From the NCBI RefSeq assembly GCF_003574315.2, contig NZ_AP025739.1, positions 1,302,001-1,366,000 on the forward strand: 64,000 nucleotides of DNA. Reading direction: 5' to 3'. Positions 53,004 to 62,794 of the stretch are shown here, piece after piece. A program made the position numbers and the translations under genes. How positions within the stretch are numbered: the first letter of the stretch is position 1; every line of letters starts with the position of its first letter. The stretch comes from Capsulimonas corticalis (GTDB lineage Bacteria > Armatimonadota > Armatimonadia > Armatimonadales > Capsulimonadaceae). A model generated the notes under the pieces. It did not search any database and was not told the DNA's origin. It worked only from the letters and a program-made list of their open reading frames with translations.

Positions 53004-55433
53004 ATGCCCTACCCGAAATACGCCGCGCTCTGGATGACGCTCGCTGCGGCGACTCTGACTCCGGCAGCGCCCGGCGCCTCCAAGACGCCGCCGACCGTCG
53101 ACCCGACATACGGCCTTCCGATTCCGAAGCAGCCAAAAGCGCCTGCGGCCGTATCGGCGACCCAATGGATCTGGGCGGACACGAAAACGGACAATCAGAC
53201 GATCTCTCTGCGGCGCGCGTTCGATCTTAAGGCCGCGCCCAAAAAAGCGGTGCTTTATCTCACCGCCGACGACTTTTTCACGCTGTTCGTCAACGGCAGG
53301 CAGATCGACCAATCCGTTCCAGACCCCAATGACCGGGATGTCTGGAAGCGTGTCCACCGGATCGATGTCACACCGTATCTGCGCGCCGGCAAGAACGCGC
53401 TGGCGGCGCGCGTCGTAAACGCCGGCGGAGACGCCGGATTCCTGGCGCAGCTGGAAATCGACGGCCAGGCTGCAATCCTGACGGACACGAGCTGGAAAGT
53501 CTCCACGGACGCGACGCCGCCGGCCGATTGGAGCGCCGTGGACTTTGACGCCGACGCCTGGAAACCGGCCGCCGCCATCGCCCCGCTTTCGGGCGGCGTC
53601 TGGGCGAACGTGGGCGGTTTGCAGGGCTGGCCCGGCTACGAAGCCGTGACGGCGGTTCCATACCTCGCCCATCTGACGCTGCCCTTTGCCCGCGTGGCGG
53701 ACGCGCATCCCGGCGCGGGAGCCTTCGCGGGCGCGGACAACCTGGCGAACCATTCCGACGCCGTGCTGACCGTCACCCCGCCGCCGGCGGGCGCCACGGA
53801 CGTCCCAAGTTTGCTGCTGGACTTTGGGAAAGAGATCGCGGGACGCGTTCGGATCGAGCCGCTGACATCGGGAACGGTCATCGTGGGAACGGGCGAGTCG
53901 GATGACGAAGCCCTCAAAGCACCCTGGGGCGGGCCGCATTCCCTGATTTTGACGCCGGGAAATGCGTCGTACACGCCGTACAGCGCGTTTCGATATGTGC
54001 GCCTGACGTTTCCCGCCGGGACCGCGCAGGACCCCATTCGCCTGCGCGTCTCCTGCGACCACAAATACTATCCCGTTGAGTACAAAGGCTGGTTCGACTG
54101 TTCCGACGCATTGCTGACCAAGCTCTGGTACACGGGCGCGTACACCGCCCATCTGTGCATGCAGGAAGATATTTGGGACGCGCCCAAGCGCGACCGAGCC
54201 CGCTGGATCGGCGACCTGCATGTTTCCGGGGAAGTGATCAACAACGTGTTCGCCGACAAGTTCTTGATGGAGCAGACGATGACGCGCCTGCGCGACGACG
54301 TTCAGGGCGGCCGGCCGAACACCGAACTTCCGAACAATCACGTCAACACCATCCCCGGCTATTCCTGCTCCTGGATCTGCACGCTCGCGGATTTCCACCG
54401 GCATCTCGGTGATTACGCTTATCTCAAGAGCCAGCACGACGCGCTGATCTCCCTGCTGGAGTACATGCGCGGCGAGCTGGACGAACGCGGGCTGTTCGCC
54501 AACAAACTCGGCAAATGGCCCTTCGTCGACTGGTCGCCGGAGTTCGACGGCGACCACCCGATGGCGCGAGCGACCACGCATCTTTTTTACGTGAAAGCCG
54601 CGCGGGAAGCCGCGTTTCTTCTCCGCGAGATGAACGACGCGCCCAGCGCCGCGAAGTACGACGCCTGGGCGGATACTCTGACCGCCGCCGCGCGCCAGTA
54701 TCTGCCGGACGCCGCCACGGACACGTACGGTAACCGGCTTCAGGAGAATGCGATGGCGGTTTATTCCGACGTCGCCACCCCCGCACAACAGACCGCCATC
54801 TACAGCAAGGTCCTCACCCCGGACAGCCCCTCCTGGGACAAGTCAGGCGCGCTGCTCGGCAACAACCCGGTGCTGTCGCCGTACTACGGCAACTACATTA
54901 TCGCCGCCATGAGCCAGACCGGCCATAACGCCGATACCCTGCGTGTCCTGCGGGACTACTGGGGCGGGATGCTCGCCGAAGGCGCGACGACCTTCTGGGA
55001 AGGTTACGACCCGAAATTGCCGAAGGAGCACTTCCATCAGTTCCTGCAAGCCGACAATATCACCGGCATGAACGCCAGCCTCTGCCACGGCTGGTCGGCG
55101 GGTCCAACAAATCTGCTGACCGAACGCATCCTGGGCGTCTCCCCGACCAGCGGAGGTTTCCAGACCGCCGAGATCATCCCCGACCTCGGCGACCTGACCT
55201 GGGCCGAAGGCGCCGTCCCCACTCCACACGGCCTCCTGCGCGTCCGAGCCGCCCGCGCGGCTTCCCAACTGACTGTCACTGTGACCGTGCCCCAGGGCGT
55301 CTCCGCAACGGTCGGCGTCCCCGGCTCCGGCGTGACGATCAATGGGCGTCCGGCGAAGTCCATCCAGTCGAAAGACGGCCGGAGCTTTGTGCCGGTTGCG
55401 GCTGGGAAGAGCATCGTCGTTTCTCAGATCTAG
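53004..55433 (+). CDS. GH78-type alpha-L-rhamnosidase, second, secreted
   Basis: 809 residues from ATG 53004, 31 bp after the first GH78 gene, so probably the same operon. Signal peptide about 1-25 (ends GAS). An N-terminal sugar-binding domain (WIWADTKTDNQTISLRRAF, ADDFFTLFVNGRQI) precedes a barrel with EDIWDAPKRDRARWIGDL (about 385-402) and GATTFWEGYDP (about 660). KRDRARW replaces the QRDERLGW of the first enzyme, so a different substrate or subsite is likely. An exported plus a cytosolic rhamnosidase would give stepwise rhamnoside breakdown. Confidence 0.88.
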   Translation: MPYPKYAALWMTLAAATLTPAAPGASKTPPTVDPTYGLPIPKQPKAPAAVSATQWIWADTKTDNQTISLRRAFDLKAAPKKAVLYLTADDFFTLFVNGRQIDQSVPDPNDRDVWKRVHRIDVTPYLRAGKNALAARVVNAGGDAGFLAQLEIDGQAAILTDTSWKVSTDATPPADWSAVDFDADAWKPAAAIAPLSGGVWANVGGLQGWPGYEAVTAVPYLAHLTLPFARVADAHPGAGAFAGADNLANHSDAVLTVTPPPAGATDVPSLLLDFGKEIAGRVRIEPLTSGTVIVGTGESDDEALKAPWGGPHSLILTPGNASYTPYSAFRYVRLTFPAGTAQDPIRLRVSCDHKYYPVEYKGWFDCSDALLTKLWYTGAYTAHLCMQEDIWDAPKRDRARWIGDLHVSGEVINNVFADKFLMEQTMTRLRDDVQGGRPNTELPNNHVNTIPGYSCSWICTLADFHRHLGDYAYLKSQHDALISLLEYMRGELDERGLFANKLGKWPFVDWSPEFDGDHPMARATTHLFYVKAAREAAFLLREMNDAPSAAKYDAWADTLTAAARQYLPDAATDTYGNRLQENAMAVYSDVATPAQQTAIYSKVLTPDSPSWDKSGALLGNNPVLSPYYGNYIIAAMSQTGHNADTLRVLRDYWGGMLAEGATTFWEGYDPKLPKEHFHQFLQADNITGMNASLCHGWSAGPTNLLTERILGVSPTSGGFQTAEIIPDLGDLTWAEGAVPTPHGLLRVRAARAASQLTVTVTVPQGVSATVGVPGSGVTINGRPAKSIQSKDGRSFVPVAAGKSIVVSQI

Positions 55434-55460
55434 ATCGTAAAAAGCGTTAATGCGTCAGAA

Positions 55461-55609
55461 GGCCGGCGAATGAATTCGCGCCTAAAAGTACGATCGTCCC
55501 CCTTCGGGGACTTCGGAGCCTACGGCAGATCAATCAGCGCCTTCGGCGCAAAATCTGAACCCGCGCAGGCGGGTGACCGTACTTTTAGCCGCGAATTCAT
55601 TCGCCGGCC
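55461..55609. repeat. 149-bp multi-hairpin element, copy 2
   Basis: Inverted relative to 27161-27310. Terminal inverted repeats start GGCCGGCGAATGAATTCGCG; about 31 bp with one mismatch. Internal hairpins at 55496-55511 (GTCCCC-CTTC-GGGGAC), 55537-55549 and 55560-55573. In copy 1 the first hairpin is GTCCGC-CTTC-GCGGAC, so both bases of one pair have changed together. Confidence 0.85.
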
Positions 55610-55755
55610 TCTTCACGCGTATCTACCCGCGATTTTACTCACAAAACGATCCCTATACTCTCTCCGTCAGGGAAACCCACCCTCCTGTGCCATAATAATC
55701 TTGCTGTGACTACTTACGCCCGCCGCGTCCCAAAACGCGGCGGGCGCGGCAAGGG

Positions 55756-58700
55756 ATGCGTGTGACGACAGAAGAGCTGGTGCGACGAAAAATTGAGGGC
55801 TGGCAGTCGGCGCTGATCGACTTGACGCGGCGCAATCCGCTGTACGCCCTCTCCCCGAAAGCGCGCGGAGTTCTGCCGCTGACCGATCCGAGTCTGGATG
55901 AGCTGTATACGCTGCTCGTGCGCAAGCGCAAGTCGCTGACGTTTGTACAAAGCCAGATCGATCCCGAACTGCTTGGCGAGCCGAAGCCGAGGAAGTCGGC
56001 CCATATCTCCCTCGCCGAACCGGAATACAAAATCCTCAACAACCTGCGGCTGCGCGGCGTTTCGGCGCTGCGCGAGCAGGGCATCAATATCTTATTTCTG
56101 GCCGCCGGAATGCTGGAGTGGGTCGATCCCGACACACGCAGCGCCACGCGCTCGCCTCTGCTGCTCATCCCCGTGCAGCTGGAGCGCCTGCCGGGCGGCG
56201 ACGCCTTCAAGCTCACGCGCTTCGAGGACGAGATCGAAGTCAATCCTACCCTGCGCTATCGGCTCAGTCAGGGCGATCTGCGGATCGAACTGCCCGAGCT
56301 GCCGGACGAAGACGACCTGGCGCCGAGCGAATATCTGGCGTCCGTCGCCGCGCTCCTGCCCCAGCGTCCCGAGTGGAGCGTCACGCCGGAAGTCGTTCTC
56401 GGGCGGTTCTCGTTTCTCAAGATGGTGATGTACCGGGACTTAGTAGCCCATACGGAGCAGGCGCGCCAGCACCCCATCGTCGCCGCTCTCGCGGGAGACC
56501 GGGACGCCCTGCGCGGCCTCCCGCAAGTCGATCTGCCGCCGGTTGCCGAGCTGGATGAATCCCTGCGAGGCGCGCGCACGTACCAGGTGCTGGACGCCGA
56601 CCCGACGCAGCAGCGGGCGATCCTCGCCGCCCGCGCCGGTCAGAGCTTTGTGCTGCAAGGACCTCCGGGGACGGGCAAGACCCAAACCATCGCGAATATT
56701 ATCACCGAATGCATCGCCGGCGGCAAGCGCGTGCTGTTCGTCTCGCAGAAGATGGCGGCGCTGGACGCCGTGTTCAAACGCCTGCGCGACAAGGGCCTCG
56801 CGGACCTCTGCCTGGAGGCCCACAGCCACAAGGCCAATAAGAAAGACGTGCTCGATCAGCTGCGGCGCGCCCTGCACGCCCGCCGCCAGACGCTCAGCGG
56901 CGCCGAATTCTCCGTGGAGGAGCTGGACGAGATCCGGGACGCGCTCGCTCAGGTCGTCACGGCGCTGCACGCGCCCCAGGAGCCGCTCGGCCTCTCCGTC
57001 TACGAAGCCAACGGCGTGGTGACGCAGGCGGTCACGACCATGGAGCTTCCCTTCGCATTCATCGCTCCCGAACAGGTTTCCCGCGAACAATATCGCCGCC
57101 TGGAAACGCTGGCCGAGCGGCTGCAAAACTACCACGCGATCTTCGCGGAGATCCATACGCATCCCTGGCGCGGCGTACAGGCCAAGCGCTTCACGCTGGA
57201 CTTGCAGACACGCGTGCGCGCCGTCGTCGGCGATCTGCGTCCTCAGGTCGATCTGCTCGCCTCGGAAGCCGCGCGCCTCGCCGCGCTTTGCCGTGTCGAC
57301 GCCCCGCAAACGCTGGCGGCGTCCGAGCATCTGCGCGATGTCGCGGACGCCGCCGCGCGGACGCCGAAGCCGCCCCGCGCCTGGCTGACCGAAGATTCGC
57401 TCGCCGAACTGCGGCAAACCGCCTCTCGCAGTCAAACCCGCGACCAAAATCACACAGACGCCAAAGCCGCGCTGCTGCGCTCCTGGACGCCTCACATTCT
57501 GGCGCTGGATCACGCCGCGCTGCTGGACCGCCTCGGCCCCAGGCATATCCCGACGCTGCGGCCCGCGCTTGGCCCCCTCTGGGAAACGCGGATCGCGGAC
57601 CGATTCTCGGATCTCGACCGCGCGCTGGGCGAGACCGGCGACAAGATCGCGCGTCTCCAGCGCGGGCTGGACGGGCTGGGCCACTTCACCGGCCGCGCCG
57701 CCGCACGCACGCTGGGCGCCGCGCGCCACGAAGCCCGGATCGCCGAACTGGCCCTGGCCGATCCGCGTCCCGAAGCGCACTGGTTCGCTCCCGGCGCCAT
57801 CGCCGCGCTGCAAGCGCAGGCGAGCGAGGCGAGCGCGCAGCATCAGGCTTATCTGACGGGCCGCCAAACACTCTTCACCGACTACTCCGAGGCGGTGCTG
57901 GGTCTGGATCTCCCCGGCCTGCGCGCCCGGTTCGCCTCGGACTACGTCGGCTTTCTGAGATTTTTCAAACCCGCGTTCTACCAGGACCGCAAGACCGTCA
58001 CGCTCACGCTCAAGCCCGAAGCGACACGCGGCGGGCGAGACTTGCTGCGCGATTTGACGCTCGCACAGGACGTTCGAGACCGGGGCGAATGGATCCGCGC
58101 GCATTCGACGGAGCTGCGCGCGGCGTTCGGGCGGCATTTTCAGAACCTGGAAACGGACTGGGCGGCGATCGGGGCGGCGCTGCGTCAGACATCGGAACTG
58201 TCCGAAGCGTGCTCGGGCGATGTCCCGGCGGCGCTCATGCAGCGTGTCGTGCGCTCCGGGCCGGAGCTTGAGCCGCTGCGCGATCAGCATCAGGCAGTCG
58301 TGGCGCAGCTGCAAGAGTTAGACCGGGCCATTCAGGCATTGGGAACTCTGGTCGATCTGACGCAGCTTCCATTCACCAATTTGCCGCTGTCCCAGGCGCC
58401 GATGGACGAGCTTGCCGCATGGCTGGGCGGCGTGCGCGAGGCGGCGGGGGACGTCCACGCCGCGCGCCAGGAAACGCTCGCCTGCCATCTCTCGCAAAGC
58501 TCGGAGTCCCCTCTTGCCCCCCTGCAAGTGGGGGCCGCGCTGATCGAAGCGCGGCGGCTGGTGGCGGAGGCCGCGCGGATCGCCGCCGAAGGCGACGCGC
58601 TGCGCCGGCAATATCAGCAGCTTTACTCCGGTCTGGAGACCGACTGGGCGGCGGTGCTCGCCGCGCTGGACTGGACGGAGACGCTGCGCGCGCTGTATCC

Positions 58701-61437
58701 CGAGGCTGCGCTGCCCTCGGGGCTGGTGGATGTCGTCACCGAAGGCTCGGCCCCGGCGCTGGCCGATATCGCGGAGCTCGGCCGGGCGCTGGCGGCGCGC
58801 ATCGCCGGAGTGCGCCGGCTGCTGGGCGAACTTGGCGAACTGTTTCCGCCGGAGCGCCTCACCGTCTTGGACTTGCCGCTCGCGCAGGCGGCGTTCCCGG
58901 CGTTCGCGGCGTGGCTGCAGCTTCGTCTCGACCGCATGGGCGATCTGGAGCGGTGGATCGACTTCCAAAACCTGCGCGAGGAGTGCGCGGACAACGGCAT
59001 GCTCTCGTTCTTCGAGACGGCGACCAATCGGATCCCGCCGGCGGATCAGATCGCGCCGGCGTTTCGCAAGCAGTTCCATCGCCTGTGGCTCGACGCCGTC
59101 ACCGACCAGATCCCCGCCCTCCGGCGCTTTCGCGGCGAGGAGCACGCCGTCCAGATCGCGCGCTTCTGCGCGCTGGACCAGCGCCAGATCGATGTCGCGC
59201 CGGAAGGCGTGCGGACAATCGCGCAGAAGCGAAAGCCCGTCACCGTGGAAGGCGCAATCTCCAGCATCGGCGAGATGGGCGCGCTCAAGACGCAGCTTAG
59301 CCGCCAGCGTCCCAAAGCTATCCGCAAGCTGCTCGCCGACATCCCGAACCTGCTCTTTTTGCTCAAGCCCTGCCTGCTGATGAGCCCGCTCTCGGTGAGC
59401 CTCTTTCTGGCATCCGAGACGATCTGGTTCGACACCGTCATCTTCGACGAAGCCTCGCAGGTCTTCACCGAGGACGCCGTGGGCGCGATCTTACGCGCGA
59501 AGCAAGTGATCATCGCCGGCGACACCAAGCAGCTCCCGCCGACTTCCTTCTTCTCCAGTCTTCAAGACGACGGCGCGGGGGACGACGAGGAGGAGGACGG
59601 CGGCGCGGCTGAGTTTGAAAGCGTCTTGAAGGCGGCGGACGCCTTCGCCGACCCGGACTCGCCGCACTTCGCCGAGCACCCATTGAACTGGCACTACCGA
59701 AGCCGGCACGAATCGCTCATCGCCTTTTCGAAGGTTCATTTTTACAAGGAGCTGATCCCTTACCCGTCGGCAAGCCTGCCGTCGGCGGTGACGTTCGACT
59801 ATGTCGCGGACGGCGTCTACTACCCGGGGACCGGCGCGGCGCGCAACAATCCCATTGAGGCGCGCCGCGTCGCCGATCGGGTCATCCAGCACGTTCGGGA
59901 GAACCCGGGGCAGTCGGTCGGCGTCATCACGTTCAACGAACCGCAGCAGACGACGATCCTGACCGAGATCGAGCGGCGCAAGCGGGAAACGCCCGATCTG
60001 ATTCCACTGCTTACGGAGGAGGGCTCGGAAGGGTTTTTCGTCAAGAACATCGAGAATGTGCAGGGCGACGAGCGCGATGTGATCTTCCTCAGTCTGGGCT
60101 TCGGACACGACCCCAGCGGCAAGCTCTCCATGAACTTCGGGCCGCTCAATCAAGCGGGCGGCGAGCGGCGTTTAAACGTCGCCGTCACCCGCGCCCGCCA
60201 GCGCATGACGGTGGTCGCCTCCATTCAAGGCGGTGAGATCGACACACAGCGCACCAGCGCCGAAGGCCCCAAGTTACTCAAGGCGTATCTGGAGTTCGCC
60301 GCGAGCGGCAGCCAGTCCGGCCTCGCGTTCGAAGCGCACGCCGTCGCGGCGCAGAGTGCGTTCGAACAGGCCATCGAAACGGCGCTCGCAAACGCGGGCT
60401 ACACCGTGCGCCGCCAGGTCGGCCTCTTCGAGTATCGCGTGGATCTGGGAATTGTGGACGACGCCGATCCCGAGCGCTACTTGCTCGGAATCGAATGCGA
60501 CGGCCCGATGTACCGCGACGCCCCCGGAGCGCGCGCCCGCGAGCGCCTGCGCGCGCAGGTGCTGGGAACGCTCGGCTGGCGTCTCCTGCGCGTGTGGTCC
60601 TCGGACTGGGTGCGCGACCCGCAGCGCGAACTGGCGCGCATCGCCGACGCCGTCGCCCGCGCGAAGGCTGGAGCCTGGGAGCCCGAGGCGCCCGCCCTCC
60701 CCATTGTCACGCAGGAGCCCGGCGAAAGCAACGGTTCGGAAGAAACGCCGATTGACGGGAGCCTGTTCGCGTATCACTCGTCCGAAACTCCGTCGTCCCC
60801 CGCAGGCGCGAACGCTGTATACGAGACCCAGGCGGCGTATACGACCGAAGGGGCGGTCCCGTTCGCGCTGCCGCCGGGGGTCGATGTCTACGCGCGCTGG
60901 TTCGCCCCGCTGCCCGGCGGGCGGGACACGCTGTACGGCGACCTGCCCGCCCAGCAAAAGGCCCGCGCCGACTTTTTAGTCCAGATGGTCGATCTCGAAG
61001 GGCCGCTGCCGCTGGAAACCGCCGCGCAGCACATGGCGGAAATGTCGGGCGTCGCGCGCGCCGGCGCGCGCATCCGGGAGATCGTGGAGGAAATGGCCGA
61101 CGCCCTCGCCCTACAGGACCGCCTCGAACAGCGCGACGGCTTCCTCTGGCCACGCGGCGGCGAGCGCCCTATCCCGCGCGTCCCCGCCGCCCAGTCCGCG
61201 CCGCGCCCGATCGACGAGATCTGCCTCGAAGAGATCGGCGAAGCCGCCGTCGCCCTGCTCAAAATCGCCTACGGCATGCGCCGCGACGAGCTCGTCATCG
61301 AAACCGCCCGCCTGCTCGGCTACCGCAACACCGGCGCCAACATCCGCGACCGCATCGGCGACGCCCTCTCACTCTTAGAATTGGACAACCGAATCCACGT
61401 CGTCGGCACACAGATCCGAGCACTGGAAATGGCTTAA
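55756..61437 (+). CDS. DUF4011/SF1 helicase/Vsr-like nuclease protein (Hhe-like defence candidate)
   Basis: 1893 residues (ATG 55756; GTG 55762 is better spaced from AAGGG). DUF4011 starts KIEGWQSALIDLTRRNPLYA. The helicase is split: Walker A QGPPGTGKTQTIANII (about 299), a long insert of about 900 residues, Walker B VIFDEASQV (about 1230), GDTKQLPPTSFF, LNWHYRSRHESL and NVAVTRARQRM. A PD-(D/E)xK Vsr/DUF559-like nuclease follows (YRVDLGIVDD, LGIECDGPMYRD, GWRLLRVWSSDW; about 1555-1620). DUF3320 ends the protein (about 1810-1893). This order matches the single-gene phage-defence type called Hhe; activity here is inference. Confidence 0.88.
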   Translation: MRVTTEELVRRKIEGWQSALIDLTRRNPLYALSPKARGVLPLTDPSLDELYTLLVRKRKSLTFVQSQIDPELLGEPKPRKSAHISLAEPEYKILNNLRLRGVSALREQGINILFLAAGMLEWVDPDTRSATRSPLLLIPVQLERLPGGDAFKLTRFEDEIEVNPTLRYRLSQGDLRIELPELPDEDDLAPSEYLASVAALLPQRPEWSVTPEVVLGRFSFLKMVMYRDLVAHTEQARQHPIVAALAGDRDALRGLPQVDLPPVAELDESLRGARTYQVLDADPTQQRAILAARAGQSFVLQGPPGTGKTQTIANIITECIAGGKRVLFVSQKMAALDAVFKRLRDKGLADLCLEAHSHKANKKDVLDQLRRALHARRQTLSGAEFSVEELDEIRDALAQVVTALHAPQEPLGLSVYEANGVVTQAVTTMELPFAFIAPEQVSREQYRRLETLAERLQNYHAIFAEIHTHPWRGVQAKRFTLDLQTRVRAVVGDLRPQVDLLASEAARLAALCRVDAPQTLAASEHLRDVADAAARTPKPPRAWLTEDSLAELRQTASRSQTRDQNHTDAKAALLRSWTPHILALDHAALLDRLGPRHIPTLRPALGPLWETRIADRFSDLDRALGETGDKIARLQRGLDGLGHFTGRAAARTLGAARHEARIAELALADPRPEAHWFAPGAIAALQAQASEASAQHQAYLTGRQTLFTDYSEAVLGLDLPGLRARFASDYVGFLRFFKPAFYQDRKTVTLTLKPEATRGGRDLLRDLTLAQDVRDRGEWIRAHSTELRAAFGRHFQNLETDWAAIGAALRQTSELSEACSGDVPAALMQRVVRSGPELEPLRDQHQAVVAQLQELDRAIQALGTLVDLTQLPFTNLPLSQAPMDELAAWLGGVREAAGDVHAARQETLACHLSQSSESPLAPLQVGAALIEARRLVAEAARIAAEGDALRRQYQQLYSGLETDWAAVLAALDWTETLRALYPEAALPSGLVDVVTEGSAPALADIAELGRALAARIAGVRRLLGELGELFPPERLTVLDLPLAQAAFPAFAAWLQLRLDRMGDLERWIDFQNLREECADNGMLSFFETATNRIPPADQIAPAFRKQFHRLWLDAVTDQIPALRRFRGEEHAVQIARFCALDQRQIDVAPEGVRTIAQKRKPVTVEGAISSIGEMGALKTQLSRQRPKAIRKLLADIPNLLFLLKPCLLMSPLSVSLFLASETIWFDTVIFDEASQVFTEDAVGAILRAKQVIIAGDTKQLPPTSFFSSLQDDGAGDDEEEDGGAAEFESVLKAADAFADPDSPHFAEHPLNWHYRSRHESLIAFSKVHFYKELIPYPSASLPSAVTFDYVADGVYYPGTGAARNNPIEARRVADRVIQHVRENPGQSVGVITFNEPQQTTILTEIERRKRETPDLIPLLTEEGSEGFFVKNIENVQGDERDVIFLSLGFGHDPSGKLSMNFGPLNQAGGERRLNVAVTRARQRMTVVASIQGGEIDTQRTSAEGPKLLKAYLEFAASGSQSGLAFEAHAVAAQSAFEQAIETALANAGYTVRRQVGLFEYRVDLGIVDDADPERYLLGIECDGPMYRDAPGARARERLRAQVLGTLGWRLLRVWSSDWVRDPQRELARIADAVARAKAGAWEPEAPALPIVTQEPGESNGSEETPIDGSLFAYHSSETPSSPAGANAVYETQAAYTTEGAVPFALPPGVDVYARWFAPLPGGRDTLYGDLPAQQKARADFLVQMVDLEGPLPLETAAQHMAEMSGVARAGARIREIVEEMADALALQDRLEQRDGFLWPRGGERPIPRVPAAQSAPRPIDEICLEEIGEAAVALLKIAYGMRRDELVIETARLLGYRNTGANIRDRIGDALSLLELDNRIHVVGTQIRALEMA

Positions 61438-61457
61438 GGAATTGGAAGATCCCATGG

Positions 61458-61463
61458 TAAAAT
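61458..61463 (+). promoter_or_regulatory. -10 box six nt before the Phd-type antitoxin start
   Basis: TAAAAT ends 6 nt before the ATG at 61470, the same tight layout as pcrA (TATAAT, 6 nt) and the Fic gene (TACAAT, 7 nt), suggesting a leaderless transcript. Confidence 0.4.
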
Positions 61464-61469
61464 AAACCT

Positions 61470-61706
61470 ATGACGACCGTGAGTATTGAGGAAATACAAC
61501 TTGATCCGGCAACTTATCTCCACCGCGCACAGGCGGGAGAGTCGTTTGTCGTGCTGGAAGCAGGACGCCAGATCGCGGAAATCACCCCTGTCGTATCCCC
61601 AACACAAAGCCGCCGGCCCTTTGGCCTCTGCGCCGGCGAGTTTGTCGTCCCAGCCGATTTTGACGCCCCGCTGCCGGATGATGTTCTTTACGGGACGCTC
61701 TTATAG
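61470..61706 (+). CDS. Phd/YefM-type antitoxin, apparently without its toxin
   Basis: 78 residues. TVSIEEIQLDPATYLHRAQAG, then ESFVVLEAGRQIAEITPV, is the Phd/YefM DNA-binding fold, followed by RPFGLCAGEFVVPADFDAPLPDD, the toxin-binding tail seen in antitoxins paired with PIN-domain RNases. After DDVLYGTLL it stops. No PIN gene follows; the next gene lies on the other strand and overlaps by 19 bp. So it is an orphan, or the toxin was lost. It may still act as a DNA-binding repressor or as protection against related toxins. Confidence 0.75.
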   Translation: MTTVSIEEIQLDPATYLHRAQAGESFVVLEAGRQIAEITPVVSPTQSRRPFGLCAGEFVVPADFDAPLPDDVLYGTLL

Positions 61707-62794
61707 TCCACCGCCTGTCGTCCGCCCGAGAGCAACTCGATGGTGCAGATCAGTTCGTGTGACGGCGTCTCAATCAAGCTGGGCGCGTACATTGTGTCCC
61801 GGCTGGCGTTCACGGTTTCTGGTGCGCTCCACTCATCGACCGAGCCCAGCATTTGCATAAACTTGACGTGGGCGTTGCGCTTGTCCGGCGGCGCGCTGTC
61901 GATGGAGGGCGCGGCGAAATCGTCGTCGGTGCAGAACACGACGCCCACGGAGACGCCGATGCGCGCTGCGATTGGGCAGTAAGCGTTGAACGCCACGCCG
62001 TTCTTCGTGGGCGCCCAGAACTTACGACGGCTTGCATAATCCCACGTCTTCCCGTTGTCATGCGATAGGATTGCGAATAGGCAGTTCGTCGCCGGCTTGT
62101 CCGAATCCACACCTTCGCACAACAGCACCATCTCCTTGCCGTCCAAATTACAGACCGACGCCATCCCATCCCGCGACAATCGCGTCTCATCCAGCGGTCG
62201 GCTGGCGACCATCGGCGCTCGCCACGCCTTCCCATGCGCCCGCCGGGGCCGCGACGCCATACTGATCCACTGCCCACCCGGATGCCCCGCATTCGCCGGC
62301 GTCTCCTCATCGTCGTAATAACACTGGAGATCCCCATCGCGCGAGTACCACAAATCAGGCGCGCCCACAAACCGCCCGCTGGCGGTCCGAGCCACCACGC
62401 TATCCTGCGCCCAGTTCCGGCCCCCGTCCACGCTCCGGCAGACCACCACCCGCCATTCCTTCCCCACATGCTCCCGAAACGCGCAATAGACCTCGCGCCC
62501 ACCATCGCTCAAAAAACTCCCATCCCCATACACCACCCCCGCCTTCGGCCCCGCCGCCGTCCCAATCCGCCGCCACAACTCGCCCCCGTCCCCACTCGCC
62601 CAAACCTCCATCCGGTCGCTAATCCGCCCACCGACAAGCTGACCATCGGACCGCGTGAGAGATCGAATCGCGGCAGGCGAATCCGGGGCTTTCGGACGCC
62701 ACACGCCTTGCGCGCAGGCCTGCGCGACCGCGCTCGCCACAAATACAGCAAGAAGCGCAATCATTTTTGTTTGTATTCGGAATGGGAAACTCAC
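61688..62794 (-). CDS. Secreted BNR-repeat (sialidase-fold) protein
   Basis: 368 residues from GTG 62794, with AGGTGA 7 nt upstream (TTG 62800 is the longer alternative). Signal peptide about 1-30 (ends ACAQ). Three Asp-box motifs (SxDxGxxW) are visible: SGDGGELW, SVDGGRNW and SHDNGKTW, the mark of six-bladed sialidase/BNR propellers. GAPDLWYSRDGDLQCYYDDE and the late MYAPSLIETPSHELICTIE also fit GH33/GH93-like proteins. The Arg triad of true sialidases is not obvious, so a GH93-type arabinanase or a binding protein is possible. Confidence 0.75.
   Translation of the reverse strand: MSFPFRIQTKMIALLAVFVASAVAQACAQGVWRPKAPDSPAAIRSLTRSDGQLVGGRISDRMEVWASGDGGELWRRIGTAAGPKAGVVYGDGSFLSDGGREVYCAFREHVGKEWRVVVCRSVDGGRNWAQDSVVARTASGRFVGAPDLWYSRDGDLQCYYDDEETPANAGHPGGQWISMASRPRRAHGKAWRAPMVASRPLDETRLSRDGMASVCNLDGKEMVLLCEGVDSDKPATNCLFAILSHDNGKTWDYASRRKFWAPTKNGVAFNAYCPIAARIGVSVGVVFCTDDDFAAPSIDSAPPDKRNAHVKFMQMLGSVDEWSAPETVNASRDTMYAPSLIETPSHELICTIELLSGGRQAVDYKSVP

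Noticed and set aside
56440-58314. 624-residue minus-strand ORF
   Set aside because: It is antisense to the DUF4011 helicase gene and has no recognisable motif.
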